A DNA stretch of 64,000 nucleotides, from the NCBI RefSeq assembly GCF_028502605.1, contig NC_079237.1, positions 3,410,001 to 3,474,000 on the forward strand, read 5' to 3'. This DNA comes from Trichoderma breve (lineage: Eukaryota > Ascomycota > Sordariomycetes > Hypocreales > Hypocreaceae). The notes beneath the pieces are model-generated. The model had not been told where the DNA came from. It searched no databases and saw only the letters and a program-made list of their open reading frames with translations. Shown piece after piece: positions 1-7,928 of the stretch. The translations under genes were made by a program, and so were the position numbers. Positions within the stretch are counted from its first letter, which is position 1. Each line of letters opens with the position of its first letter.

Positions 1-344
1 GTAGGAGATACTGGAAGAAAATATTGACAGCAGCGGAAATTTCTCATAGTAGTAGATGATTTGAAGAGGTAGACACAGGCAGTTACTACTAAGATGCTAA
101 AAGACAAGGGCTTCCCTCGTATCTCATTCTGACACTTGAACTACACGCAGTCATTGGTGTGTTGGTCAGCTAACTTGATTTCTCATCAGCATCTGCCTGA
201 AATACATAATCCCGATCGCTGACTGAAAATTAATATGCGATTTTTTGTACGAAGCTGCCTTGGTTACGATTGTGAAACAAACACGGCGTCAAAGCCCTAC
301 ATGCTTGACCCCAGTTGAAGTCTCTTGTGTTCTTGGCAAACCGC

Positions 345-419
345 CTTTGTTCTCCCTTGAAGCTTCGGTACCAGGCCGAGGCCGGTATCCCCGATGAACA
401 AGGACATGTTTGAACAAAG
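345..419 (+). promoter_or_regulatory. Upstream module A: CTTTGTT ... AACAAAG pair
   Basis: CTTTGTT at 345-351 and AACAAAG at 413-419 form an inverted pair within 75 bp. The flanks are shared with three other copies: CCTTTGTTCTCCCTTGAA on the left and GTTTGAACAAAG on the right. AACAAAG/CTTTGTT is the core recognised by sequence-specific HMG-box proteins; the fission yeast Ste11 TR-box is of this type. Binding by an HMG factor here is inference from the motif and its recurrence. Confidence 0.55.
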
Positions 420-573
420 TGTTCCCCCGAGGTCGTACCAACTTTCTCTTCTTTGAGCCTACAATGAGCTTTAACTAAGAATCGTAGTTTTAGAGAAACA
501 CTCAGATCCCGCAATCGTTCAGAAAAGAACTCTACATCATGGGGTGCGTGCGTTTGCTAGTGACAATGGCGAG

Positions 574-580
574 TATAAAT
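574..580 (+). promoter_or_regulatory. TATA box of first paralogue
   Basis: TATAAAT at 574-580 is followed by a CT-rich tract. The second and third paralogues have similar TATA-like elements (2328-2337 and 3860-3867) in the same order relative to the CTTTGTT/AACAAAG module. Confidence 0.5.
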
Positions 581-870
581 CCCTCTCATGAGATCTTTGC
601 TCTTCAACTGTTCTCACCCAACTCTTCTCTTCAACAATCACCACTCTATCTCTACTATTTCTTCTCTACTCCTGACCTCTTCTTGGTGTCCCATCAGCAG
701 CGGGAAACACGTTTTTGGCACAACTGCTGTACTGTCTTTCTTTGCGGTTGTCTAGCTCATTCATCTCGCTCACTACATGCACTTTGTTTGCATCTCCACC
801 TGACGCTTCAATCCAACACTGCAACCCGACGCCCCATATCAAACGCCGTGTTACAAGCCGTCTAGCAAAG

Positions 871-1524
871 ATGCGAGCCAAGGATGTTATACACTACGCA
901 TTCATAGTTTTTTATTTTGCATTCTCCACGGCTGGATACGTCGTCCTCGATATATGGCTGTGTCGTCTATTTCAAGAATTTGACCATCGGCATCGAGGCG
1001 GAGATACAAGATACGGCAAAGCTGCATTTTCCTTCTTTACTTTCTGGGCCGTTTCCCATTTCCTTTGTTTTTTCGTCACCCTCTTTCCCCAATACTACGC
1101 GCCTTCATTCCCCAGGCTTTTGGGCCTCTTTGCCGTGTTCCCCAAGCATTGGGCTTTCCTTGCCGACATGGCCGTTCGAATCGTTTTCTTCATTCGTCTT
1201 TCTACTTGGCTATCGCACTTTAAGATCCGTGAAGAAACAGAGAACGTCGCATATTGCATTGCATGTATTTTTGCTCTGGCATGGGGATGGTTGGATCACA
1301 TCTGGTTCTACTGTTTTGAAGAGCACTGGTGGGTTGCGCAAGCTCAACATATCCACGATAAACGAGACGCCGAGAGAGTGAATATGAATATAATGATGTC
1401 GAGAATGCAAGATATCATAGAAAGCTTGGGAAGGGAGGGAAGGGCAGGAAGGGCAGGAAGGACGGAAAGCTTGGAAATCGTGGGAATGGCGGAAAGAATC
1501 GAGAGGGATGTAGAGGGACAGTGA
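871..1524 (+). CDS. Tandem multi-pass membrane protein, paralogue 1
   Basis: A 217-residue protein of a family I do not recognise. Four hydrophobic segments are visible at roughly residues 8-30, 48-70, 88-112 and 126-148, followed by a charged cytosolic-looking tail with a Gly/Arg-rich stretch. The ATG at 871 is chosen because it is the first ATG of the frame and directly precedes the first membrane segment. Homology to the next two genes is visible by eye: GYVVLDIWLCRLFQEFDHRHR matches the GYVYFEIWLWGLIRQFNSQHR region of paralogue 3, apart from conservative changes, and the segment LSHFKIREETENVAYC matches EQLKVRDESMNVIFC of paralogue 2. No catalytic motif is apparent, so no function is assigned. 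The tail is encoded by a G-rich repeat (GGGAAGGGA-type, about 1427-1465). Confidence 0.75.
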   Translation: MRAKDVIHYAFIVFYFAFSTAGYVVLDIWLCRLFQEFDHRHRGGDTRYGKAAFSFFTFWAVSHFLCFFVTLFPQYYAPSFPRLLGLFAVFPKHWAFLADMAVRIVFFIRLSTWLSHFKIREETENVAYCIACIFALAWGWLDHIWFYCFEEHWWVAQAQHIHDKRDAERVNMNIMMSRMQDIIESLGREGRAGRAGRTESLEIVGMAERIERDVEGQ

Positions 1525-1846
1525 GAAGGCCAGCTGAGAAGTATGATCTAAATACATGTAGGCGGTGGAGAATTTAATACACCTTCCGAGTAAAAAGCTA
1601 CCCAATTGATTGTAATAAATGTATTGTAAATGTTGTAAAGTATGTGACATGAGCTGTTTGTGACTTGACGTGTTTGATACCTAGTAGTTTGGCCGCATCA
1701 GGAGCTAGACTCACGACATTGTGAATGAATCGATTTTTTAATGTTCAGCACTAAATTACCGCTATAAGTCTATCACAAAAGCTCCCTATAACATATGGAA
1801 ATCGACGACCTGAGAATTAAGTTAGAGACAATAAGGAAATTGGCCC

Positions 1847-1923
1847 CTTTGTTTTCCCTTGAAACCACTGCAAGCAAACTCGGATTGGCGTCATCCCAAC
1901 TCACCAAGTGAATTCGAACAAAG
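1847..1923 (+). promoter_or_regulatory. Upstream module B, without an adjacent gene
   Basis: CTTTGTT at 1847-1853, in the context CCCTTTGTTTTCCCTTGAA, is nearly the same as module A. AACAAAG at 1917-1923 closes the 77-bp module. No paralogue begins before module C, 250 bp downstream. Confidence 0.5.
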
Positions 1924-1944
1924 ACAATCTCCCAGACGTAGCAT

Positions 1945-1988
1945 AAGTATGAGCGATGAGATGACCATCAACATCCGCAAATGGACGA
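1945..1988. repeat. Duplicated upstream segment, copy 1 (partner 3626-3668)
   Basis: The stretch containing ATGACCATCAACATCC recurs as ATGACCATCGACATCC at 3641-3656, with similar flanks on both sides. It precedes module C here and module D there, which supports duplication of a whole promoter-plus-gene unit rather than independent gain of the motifs. Confidence 0.55.
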
Positions 1989-2173
1989 CTTGGGATGGTA
2001 GATATGTACAATGTTAGAGAACTGCCTAGGATTGGCCATCCAGTTATATTACATTATGGGACTGAGAGCGCGTAATTGCAGAGCCACGAGTTATGTTCGT
2101 GTAACTGTCTGGTTATATTTACGCATTAGTCCGATATATTTATGGCGGTTCTTTTCTTTGTCCCTTTTGTCCC

Positions 2174-2256
2174 CTTTGTTGCCTATGTTGCCCCTCGAAG
2201 CTTCGGCAAACTCAAACCCGAATCATCCTAGGTCACGAGCACAAATTTGAACAAAG
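2174..2256 (+). promoter_or_regulatory. Upstream module C
   Basis: CTTTGTT at 2174-2180 and AACAAAG at 2250-2256 span 83 bp. It shares CGAAGCTTCGG with module A and TTTGAACAAAG with modules A and D. A TATA-like element follows at 2328-2337, and paralogue 2 starts 333 bp downstream. Confidence 0.55.
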
Positions 2257-2588
2257 AACTTCCGACTGGTTGCGCGTAAATGTACTCAGTAATTTCAGAT
2301 AACCTCTTACATAGCGGTAAGGGCGAAGCATAAATACTGCTTCGCTCTGCGCGTGTCTTCATCCAGCTCCCCCCCTTCAGCACTCAATACTCTACGCCTG
2401 CTACGGACTGCCTTTGAACTTCTTCACCACTGTTTGACATCTCTTAGGAAAGAGGTAGAGATCTCGAAACAACCATCTTTCGTTTCGCTATTGATCTTTA
2501 CTTTAGCTGGAACATTATCTACACGTTTCAACTATCTCGGCTCAGTGTCTTGTCACAATTCCTCTGGCAATAGTTTTAGTGCTCAAAA

Positions 2589-3128
2589 ATGTACGACCCG
2601 CCTCATCCATTCTTTATCAGGCTCTTTATTGGAATAGGCATTTACAATGCGCTTACATTCTCTGCGCTCGGCGGCTGGTTGATCTATCTTGTAAGCGGCT
2701 TTCGCCATCTGAATCTAATTACGGATCAAATGGAATGCATTTTCATCACCATTGTATTCCTTTGCAAGGCCATCAAGGGTGTACTGATGTTCGATCCACG
2801 ATACGTATCTTCCTTCATCAAGAAGATTCAGAAGGGAGACCTTCCGGTTTTATACGCTGTGTTCCTTGATACCTTGCTCATCATTCGCTTTTTCGCATGG
2901 ATTGAGCAGCTCAAGGTCAGAGATGAGTCTATGAATGTCATCTTCTGTTATGGATGCATTCTTGTCATGATAGTCGAACTCCCTTTTAGGCTCCTATGTT
3001 TTCTATATGGAGTATGGCCTACAACACTCTGGGGGTATTTGCTGGAAAGAATCCGAAGTAACAGATCGAGAGAGACACATGGGAATACCAAGAGGGGCGA
3101 CGAGATGATCACAGAAGCCCGTATATAA
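2589..3128 (+). CDS. Tandem multi-pass membrane protein, paralogue 2
   Basis: A 179-residue protein, second member of the tandem family. Hydrophobic segments lie at about residues 8-35, 48-68, 82-102 and 117-145, followed by a basic C-terminal tail. The most conserved part is the third segment and the loop after it (IIRFFAWIEQLKVRDE, about residues 97-112), which aligns with paralogue 1 (FIRLSTWLSHFKIREE) and more loosely with paralogue 3. The 5' leader (TTCAGCACT...CTACGCCTGCTAC, about 2376-2404) also resembles that of paralogue 3, so the duplications included the transcription start region. The N-terminus is less similar than between paralogues 1 and 3. The start at 2589 is the first ATG of the frame. 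Function unknown. Confidence 0.72.
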   Translation: MYDPPHPFFIRLFIGIGIYNALTFSALGGWLIYLVSGFRHLNLITDQMECIFITIVFLCKAIKGVLMFDPRYVSSFIKKIQKGDLPVLYAVFLDTLLIIRFFAWIEQLKVRDESMNVIFCYGCILVMIVELPFRLLCFLYGVWPTTLWGYLLERIRSNRSRETHGNTKRGDEMITEARI

Positions 3129-3625
3129 CTATTAAAAACACTTGGGATGACTGAAAAGAACCTTGAGGGGGACATTGGGACGTATTTGGAAGCGAAGGAC
3201 ATTGGGAATGAGCAAACATGATAGCAAGGAGGGTACCCACCGAAAATGATCTATTGGAGCCTGATTTATTGAACAAGTTTCTGTTATACAAGTTGATGTT
3301 TGGCTCTGCCTACATACCTAGCAAACTAACTTAAGTGAAGGCACATCCAACTGTGTGCATAGAACCTTTGATGATAAGCCACAGGATGAATGCCGTAATC
3401 GGCCTGCTGCCTTCAGGAGTGTGTATCAATATCACAGGGCACATTCAGACATCACTGATGAACGATGATGAGAGGGGATAGTGTAGAAAAGAATTGCCTA
3501 TGATGATTCTCCAACTACCGTCAGGCCATGGACCAAGTACCTACCTAACGTCGTAGGTGAGAGGTGCCCCAGCAATGCGTAAGCATATCAATAGTGTCTA
3601 CTGTCCAAATTACGGAACATGATAC

Positions 3626-3668
3626 GAGTATAGTGATCAAATGACCATCGACATCCTCCAATGAAGAT
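3626..3668. repeat. Duplicated upstream segment, copy 2 (partner 1945-1988)
   Basis: Diverged copy of the segment at 1945-1988, sharing GAGTAT, ATGACCATC and ACATCC in the same order and spacing. Confidence 0.5.
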
Positions 3669-3729
3669 GTGGAAGTAGTCTTTCTATCATTTGTGCTCCG
3701 ATTGCTGCCTGCTGCAGAAGTTTCAGGTC

Positions 3730-3802
3730 CTTTGTTCTCCTATAGCGGTACTCTAAGTTTAGATCAGAATCCCTTGGCGAACAAGAACAAGTTTGAACAA
3801 AG
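3730..3802 (+). promoter_or_regulatory. Upstream module D
   Basis: CTTTGTT at 3730-3736 (CCTTTGTTCTCC as in module A) and AACAAAG at 3796-3802 (GTTTGAACAAAG as in module A) span 73 bp. TATAAATA follows at 3860-3867, and the first exon of paralogue 3 starts 194 bp after the module. Confidence 0.55.
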
Positions 3803-3859
3803 GATGTTAGGCTCGTAGTACCCGAGTGTAGGCACTCAACTTTGGTGCAGAGAGTAAAA

Positions 3860-3867
3860 TATAAATA
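3860..3867 (+). promoter_or_regulatory. TATA box of paralogue 3
   Basis: TATAAATA at 3860-3867 lies 129 bp before the proposed ATG at 3996, between module D and a pyrimidine-rich leader. Confidence 0.5.
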
Positions 3868-3995
3868 CCACTTCATTGCCTCGTTCTTCTACCCCTTTTC
3901 TTTGTCCAAGTCTTATCTTCAGCACTAAACACTTTGCATTCTACACCTGTTACTACTTCTTTACCCGAACCACTCTGATTGCTATTTCTACAAGC

Positions 3996-4768
3996 ATGGA
4001 ACAATCCACGTCAAAGGTGTGTCTCTCCATCTCACTGCTGGGCCTCTCTTTCACTCGTTGCTACCCGCCGCTTTATCTATAACGGCCTTGGTCCCTCTAC
4101 CTGATATTATAATCTAGCTCTTTGGACTAATGCCATGATGAAAGCCATCTATAGTTGCGGGCGCAGTTGACCAACGAACGAGTCGACAAAAATTTGTATC
4201 TGCATTGTTACAGCTCAAATTATCAGTGAAAATCATCCTCGCCATTGGATATGTCTACTTCGAAATCTGGCTGTGGGGACTTATCCGCCAGTTTAACAGT
4301 CAGCACCGAATCGAAGATGAATGCTATGCCGCACTAGCCTCTGCCGCTTTCCCCATCACAGCATTCTACAATGGACTTGGTTGGTATTTTTGGTCCAAGT
4401 ATTGCCGTAGGTACGGACGAGTCGTTTCAAATGTTGAAGCGGAAATGGATCTGCTCTGTGCGAATCCTGGTCTCCTAAATGCTAGGTGTATCCTTGTTTC
4501 GGGACTTCATCTCAGGTTCATTTTTCGACTGGATCAGTGGCGTCAAAATTTTGAGGCTGATGGAAAGATTAAAGATGCAAACATCTGCACTTTTGTTTTT
4601 GTTGTCATAGCAGTTGAGGTTCTGTTGTTGATTTGGGACCTTGGTATTGCCTTTCGTGATGGCATAGCGCGTATGCGAGCGAGTCGCGAAGCAAATCGCA
4701 GGATTACAATCTCAAACAGTGCTGAGCAGGAGTCAGAGGTGATTGAGAAGTATATCGAGAAGAATTGA
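3996..4768 (+). CDS. Tandem multi-pass membrane protein, paralogue 3
   Basis: Third family member, 191 residues in a two-exon model: exon 1 3996-4016 (MEQSTSK), intron 4017-4213 (GTGTGT...TTACAG), exon 2 4214-4768. The intron is proposed because the open frame at about 4205 has no ATG, while the short upstream exon joins it in phase and places a start just before the first membrane segment, as in paralogue 1. Hydrophobic segments are at about residues 10-30, 48-66, 100-115 and 128-152. GYVYFEIWLWGLIRQF aligns with GYVVLDIWLCRLFQEF of paralogue 1. A charged tail follows. The intron is long for this window and its donor is not ideal, so exon 1 is less certain than exon 2. Function unknown. Confidence 0.65.
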
Positions 4769-5947
4769 TGGCAGGTTTAGGAAAGCCTTGCGATACTCCT
4801 TATATGAAGACACGACCGCTTGGGCACTGATATAAGCCAACTCGATCATGGTTGTGCCATATGTGAGAATATATCCAAAGAGAGTATCAAACAAGTACTA
4901 GGCACAAGCCCTAGCTAGATAATCTCATTGAGCTCGGATCTGGAAGTATAGATGGATGAAATTGTGGACAAATTCAGAAAATGCCTGTTTGCTACATTAA
5001 AATTTGTGCATATATCTATTTCTATCTACCTGACCTAGTTACATCTACCAAATCTATATCCATCTACTAGATCTAGTTATTCATTTTAATAGTAATTTTA
5101 GAAGAGAATGGCATAGACGTTTTAGACAAATATGCAGAGTTGTACTCTGTATGATCACCTTAAATCACGAGGCAGCATCGTCATAATCTCTGGATGGAAA
5201 GTTTGCAATCACTGCTTGATACCTAGACATGGTCAAGACACTTGCCAGAACAGAGTTGTAGGCTGCTTTTGCCAGTGAGATTATGCAGGGCGTCACCGCA
5301 AGAAAGCCCAAACAAACAACCAAGCTACTTTGGCCAACGTACCTGAAGCTGATGATGTGTTTCGACCTATCTTCTCGAGCGGCATGGTGGGGGATAGGAC
5401 AGTCGGGCCAAAATGCCAAGCATCAACGAGTCGAAGCCAAAATGAAGCAGAAGGAGAAGAAGAGGAATTAAATTGAAGAAATTTAAAGGAAAAAAAATCG
5501 GTCATCAGGCAACTACCACGTCAGAGAGGCTCGCAAAGTCACACAATCTTTCTACAACCAAGACGAGACGGTCAACGATAGGAAGACTTGGGTTGCTGAA
5601 GAGGCAGCTAAATTGACGTCAGCAAGTCAGATCAGAGTCTCTTTCTCATGATTGACCACTGCGAAGCCATTTTTAGTAACGACATCAATTTTTAATTTGA
5701 AAGAAAATGTATGCTGGGTCACATCAGAAATCCAGATGCAATTGTGGACGGTATGAAGGGAGCCATTCGCCGCTTAGTCATGGTGGCAATCGTTGACCTC
5801 ATCGACTTGACGTCGACATCGCTCATCTTACACCGCCAATAGCTTCATTAATGCTTTAGACAAACCGATGCTTTCAATCTATAGAAATAAATCTATACAT
5901 CACTACCTAATATTATCCAGCATTTCCTCTTAACAATTCCCTCAACC
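4769..5947. other. Intergenic region containing a gene relic
   Basis: AT-rich noncoding DNA apart from the minus-strand relic at 5120-5419 described separately. I see nothing else coding before the glycosylase gene at 5948. Confidence 0.5.
5120..5419 (-). pseudogene. Relic of an unrecognised gene 3' end (copy 1; copy 2 at 18527-18760)
   Basis: About 30 bp around 5154-5182 are nearly identical to 18562-18590 (ATCACCTTAAATCACGAG), and more diverged similarity extends to both sides. On the minus strand both copies show a frame ending in the same stop codon (5165-5167 here, 18573-18575 there) after an Asp-Asp-x-x-Ser ending, preceded by a hydrophobic stretch. This suggests the C-terminus of a membrane protein that was duplicated and decayed. 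No full-length gene is present and the family is not recognised. Confidence 0.35.
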
Positions 5948-6961
5948 ATGAAACAAGAAGTTATAGAATCGCCGCCTCCACGGCGCAGCCTCCGCAACAT
6001 CAAGCGTGAAGCCAACATCAACCTCAACATCAAAGACACAGTTCCATCAATCAAATCAGAGCCCAAATCCAACAAATCCGATCTATCCATGTCCAAAATA
6101 CCCTTCTCTACGACCAAACCACTTCCTCCACCAAAATCTCTAGACAAGGCCGCCATCCTGCAAGCCCGCAAGCTCAAATCATTCACGGCTCATTCTCAAA
6201 CATCCCCTTTCCCAGATTTTCGCCATCCGACGCCTCAGGAATGTTCATTAGCTCATAACATCCTCGCATCTCTCCACGGCGAGCGTAAGCGCCGAGCAGA
6301 AGCCATCGTCGCTCCAAGTACGCGCGCCGGATGTGGGGATTCGCCATCCGTTCTCGATGCCCTCGTTAGGACAATATTGAGTCAGAACACGAGTGATAGA
6401 AACAGTACTCGAGCGAAGCTCGCTATGGACGAAACATACGGTGGAAGCGATAACTGGGCTGCGATTGTCGAAGGAGGGACAGAGAAGCTGCAGCGATCGA
6501 TCCGGTCAGGTGGTCTCAGCGTGGTGAAGAGTAAAGTCATCATGAACATCCTCCATCAGACAAAAGCTCGATATGGCACCTACTCCCTAGATCATCTCCT
6601 CCACGCTTCCAATGATTCCGCCATGCGTGAGCTCCTCTCTTTTCAAGGCGTGGGACCCAAGACTGCGAGCTGCGTTCTCTTGTTCTGTTTGCAGCGGGAT
6701 AGCTTCCCAGTAGACACTCATGTATATCGCATAACAGGTCTCTTAGGATGGCGACCAGCCACGGCGAACAGAGAAGAAGCACAGGCGCATTTGGAAGCAA
6801 AGGTGCCGGATGAAGACAAATACGGACTGCACATCCTGCTGGTCAATCACGGCAAAAAGTGTGCCGAGTGTCGCGCTGGAGGACGAAATGATGGTAAATG
6901 TGCTCTAAGAAAGGCATTTCGCAAGGGGAAAGTAGACAAATTAAAGGAGGAGGAATGCTGA
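5948..6961 (+). CDS. HhH-GPD superfamily DNA glycosylase (endonuclease III-like)
   Basis: A 337-residue, apparently intronless base-excision repair protein. After a basic, Pro/Ser/Lys-rich N-terminal extension (1-90), which may direct nuclear import, comes the HhH-GPD fold. LVRTILSQNTSDRN (139-152) is the typical first-helix motif. The helix-hairpin-helix is LSFQGVGPKTASCVL (230-244), with Lys238 in the position of the bifunctional glycosylase/AP-lyase lysine and Asp256 (FPVDTH) as the conserved aspartate. Such enzymes remove damaged bases and may nick the abasic site. The C-terminal cysteines (305, 308, 318) only partly match the four-cysteine [4Fe-4S] pattern of endonuclease III, so the cluster is probably incomplete or absent. 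The substrate cannot be read from sequence. Confidence 0.88.
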   Translation: MKQEVIESPPPRRSLRNIKREANINLNIKDTVPSIKSEPKSNKSDLSMSKIPFSTTKPLPPPKSLDKAAILQARKLKSFTAHSQTSPFPDFRHPTPQECSLAHNILASLHGERKRRAEAIVAPSTRAGCGDSPSVLDALVRTILSQNTSDRNSTRAKLAMDETYGGSDNWAAIVEGGTEKLQRSIRSGGLSVVKSKVIMNILHQTKARYGTYSLDHLLHASNDSAMRELLSFQGVGPKTASCVLLFCLQRDSFPVDTHVYRITGLLGWRPATANREEAQAHLEAKVPDEDKYGLHILLVNHGKKCAECRAGGRNDGKCALRKAFRKGKVDKLKEEEC

Positions 6962-7151
6962 AGTTATATGTAAATGTCATTAAATGCGTTTCTTCAATGT
7001 TTGGCTCCTCTATATATAAAGACCGTCCTATAACAGCAACCTATTTTGCTCCCACCTCGAATCGCCGGCTTATGTGCATATGCGGGTATTGTATCATACA
7101 AGAAAACTCCAACCGTCCAGCAGATGGAGACGCTCATCTGGCGTGTGTTTT

Positions 7152-7928
7152 TTACGCCTCCCAATCCATCTCTACCATCCATTCCCACCCATCGCCATTC
7201 CCAGCATCACCGCCTGCACCTCCATTCTCTGCAAGCCCATCACCCTCCATCCTGAGCTGTTCAATCCTCCCAGCCGCAATGCCATACGACACCTCCAGGC
7301 CTCCAAGCACTTGTCTAACGATCCACGTCAAATCATACATCTTTAGCGGTGGCGTCTCTCTCCCTTCAGCCGCATCCTTCCACCGATTCCGCAACTCTTT
7401 GGCCTTCCACAGCGCATGATTGACATCCCCTCTCCCCAGCGCCTCAAACAGCGGATTATCCTCCTCTTCCAACGTCTTGAGCACGTTATGATGATACGTA
7501 TGCGCCGCCTGGCTTCTCGGCCCACCACTACCCCGAGGAACAGTAATGCCGAAGACCAAAAGGACAAACACCAGCGCCTGCTCGATGCGGACGTAGAATT
7601 CGTGAAAATCGACCTTGAAATTGACCTCTGCGTCTTGCGTCGAGAAGCCGTAGTCTTGCGGAGACAAAGCGCGCTGGTATGAGGACTCGAGATCGATGTA
7701 CTTCCACCGCAGGCGCTGGCAAGCCTGCTCGAATCTGTGAAAGGCCTGTATCGGCGACAGCGAGGCGGACGAGGCTGAGGGCAGGACGGCCGCCGTCGGT
7801 TCGGAGCTTGGCTCTGTCGGCAAGGCTGAAACGGGGGGCATGGATTTCGAGCGGCTGTCGAAAGATCGCTCGTAGGGGCGTCTTCTGGCTGACGCCCACA
7901 TGGACGCCCCGAGGCCGCTTGGATTCAT
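7152..7928 (-). CDS. Conserved fungal protein of unknown function
   Basis: A 258-residue protein starting at the first ATG of the frame (7928). The frame extends further upstream but without an ATG. The N-terminal 70 residues are low-complexity Ser/Pro/Ala. The rest looks folded and mostly helical, with aromatic-rich motifs such as FHRFEQACQRLRWKYIDLE and a late PPLKMYDLTWIVRQVLGGLE, and ends in a Gly/Trp/Glu-rich acidic tail. One moderately hydrophobic segment (ALVFVLLVFGITV) could be a buried helix. It converges on the glycosylase gene with 190 bp between the stop codons. I do not recognise the family and assign no function. Confidence 0.65.
   Translation of the reverse strand: MNPSGLGASMWASARRRPYERSFDSRSKSMPPVSALPTEPSSEPTAAVLPSASSASLSPIQAFHRFEQACQRLRWKYIDLESSYQRALSPQDYGFSTQDAEVNFKVDFHEFYVRIEQALVFVLLVFGITVPRGSGGPRSQAAHTYHHNVLKTLEEEDNPLFEALGRGDVNHALWKAKELRNRWKDAAEGRETPPLKMYDLTWIVRQVLGGLEVSYGIAAGRIEQLRMEGDGLAENGGAGGDAGNGDGWEWMVEMDWEA

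Larger units (their letters stand above)
1..870. other. Noncoding left edge and upstream region of the first membrane-protein paralogue
   Basis: I see no supportable gene here. The stretch contains the CTTTGTT/AACAAAG module (345-419), a TATA box (574-580) and a pyrimidine-rich tract (about 600-690) that resembles a fungal transcription start region for the gene starting at 871. Open frames on either strand in this interval look like chance or antisense readings; one minus-strand frame resembles one at 3.64-3.88 kb only because the promoter DNA is duplicated. Confidence 0.6.
1525..2588. other. Intergenic region holding modules B and C, duplicated promoter DNA
   Basis: No gene is supported. 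The region carries two copies of the CTTTGTT/AACAAAG module (1847-1923 and 2174-2256), a TATA-like element (GCATAAATAC, 2328-2337) and a segment duplicated again at 3626-3668. Only module C is followed by a recognisable paralogue, so the DNA around module B may be what is left of another family member or only a duplicated promoter. Confidence 0.55.
3129..3995. other. Intergenic region with module D and core promoter of paralogue 3
   Basis: No gene is supported. It contains the second copy of the duplicated segment (3626-3668), module D (3730-3802) and a TATA box (3860-3867), followed by a CT-rich leader. Confidence 0.55.

Noticed and set aside
230..514. Minus-strand frame sharing FVQTC with a frame at 3637-3876
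   Set aside because: The similarity is explained by the duplicated CTTTGTT/AACAAAG promoter DNA read antisense, not by two related proteins.
2353..2637. 94-codon frame upstream of paralogue 2
   Set aside because: It lies in the 5' leader that is similar to the leader of paralogue 3 and overlaps the real start in another frame. Ser/Leu-rich composition follows from the CT-rich leader.
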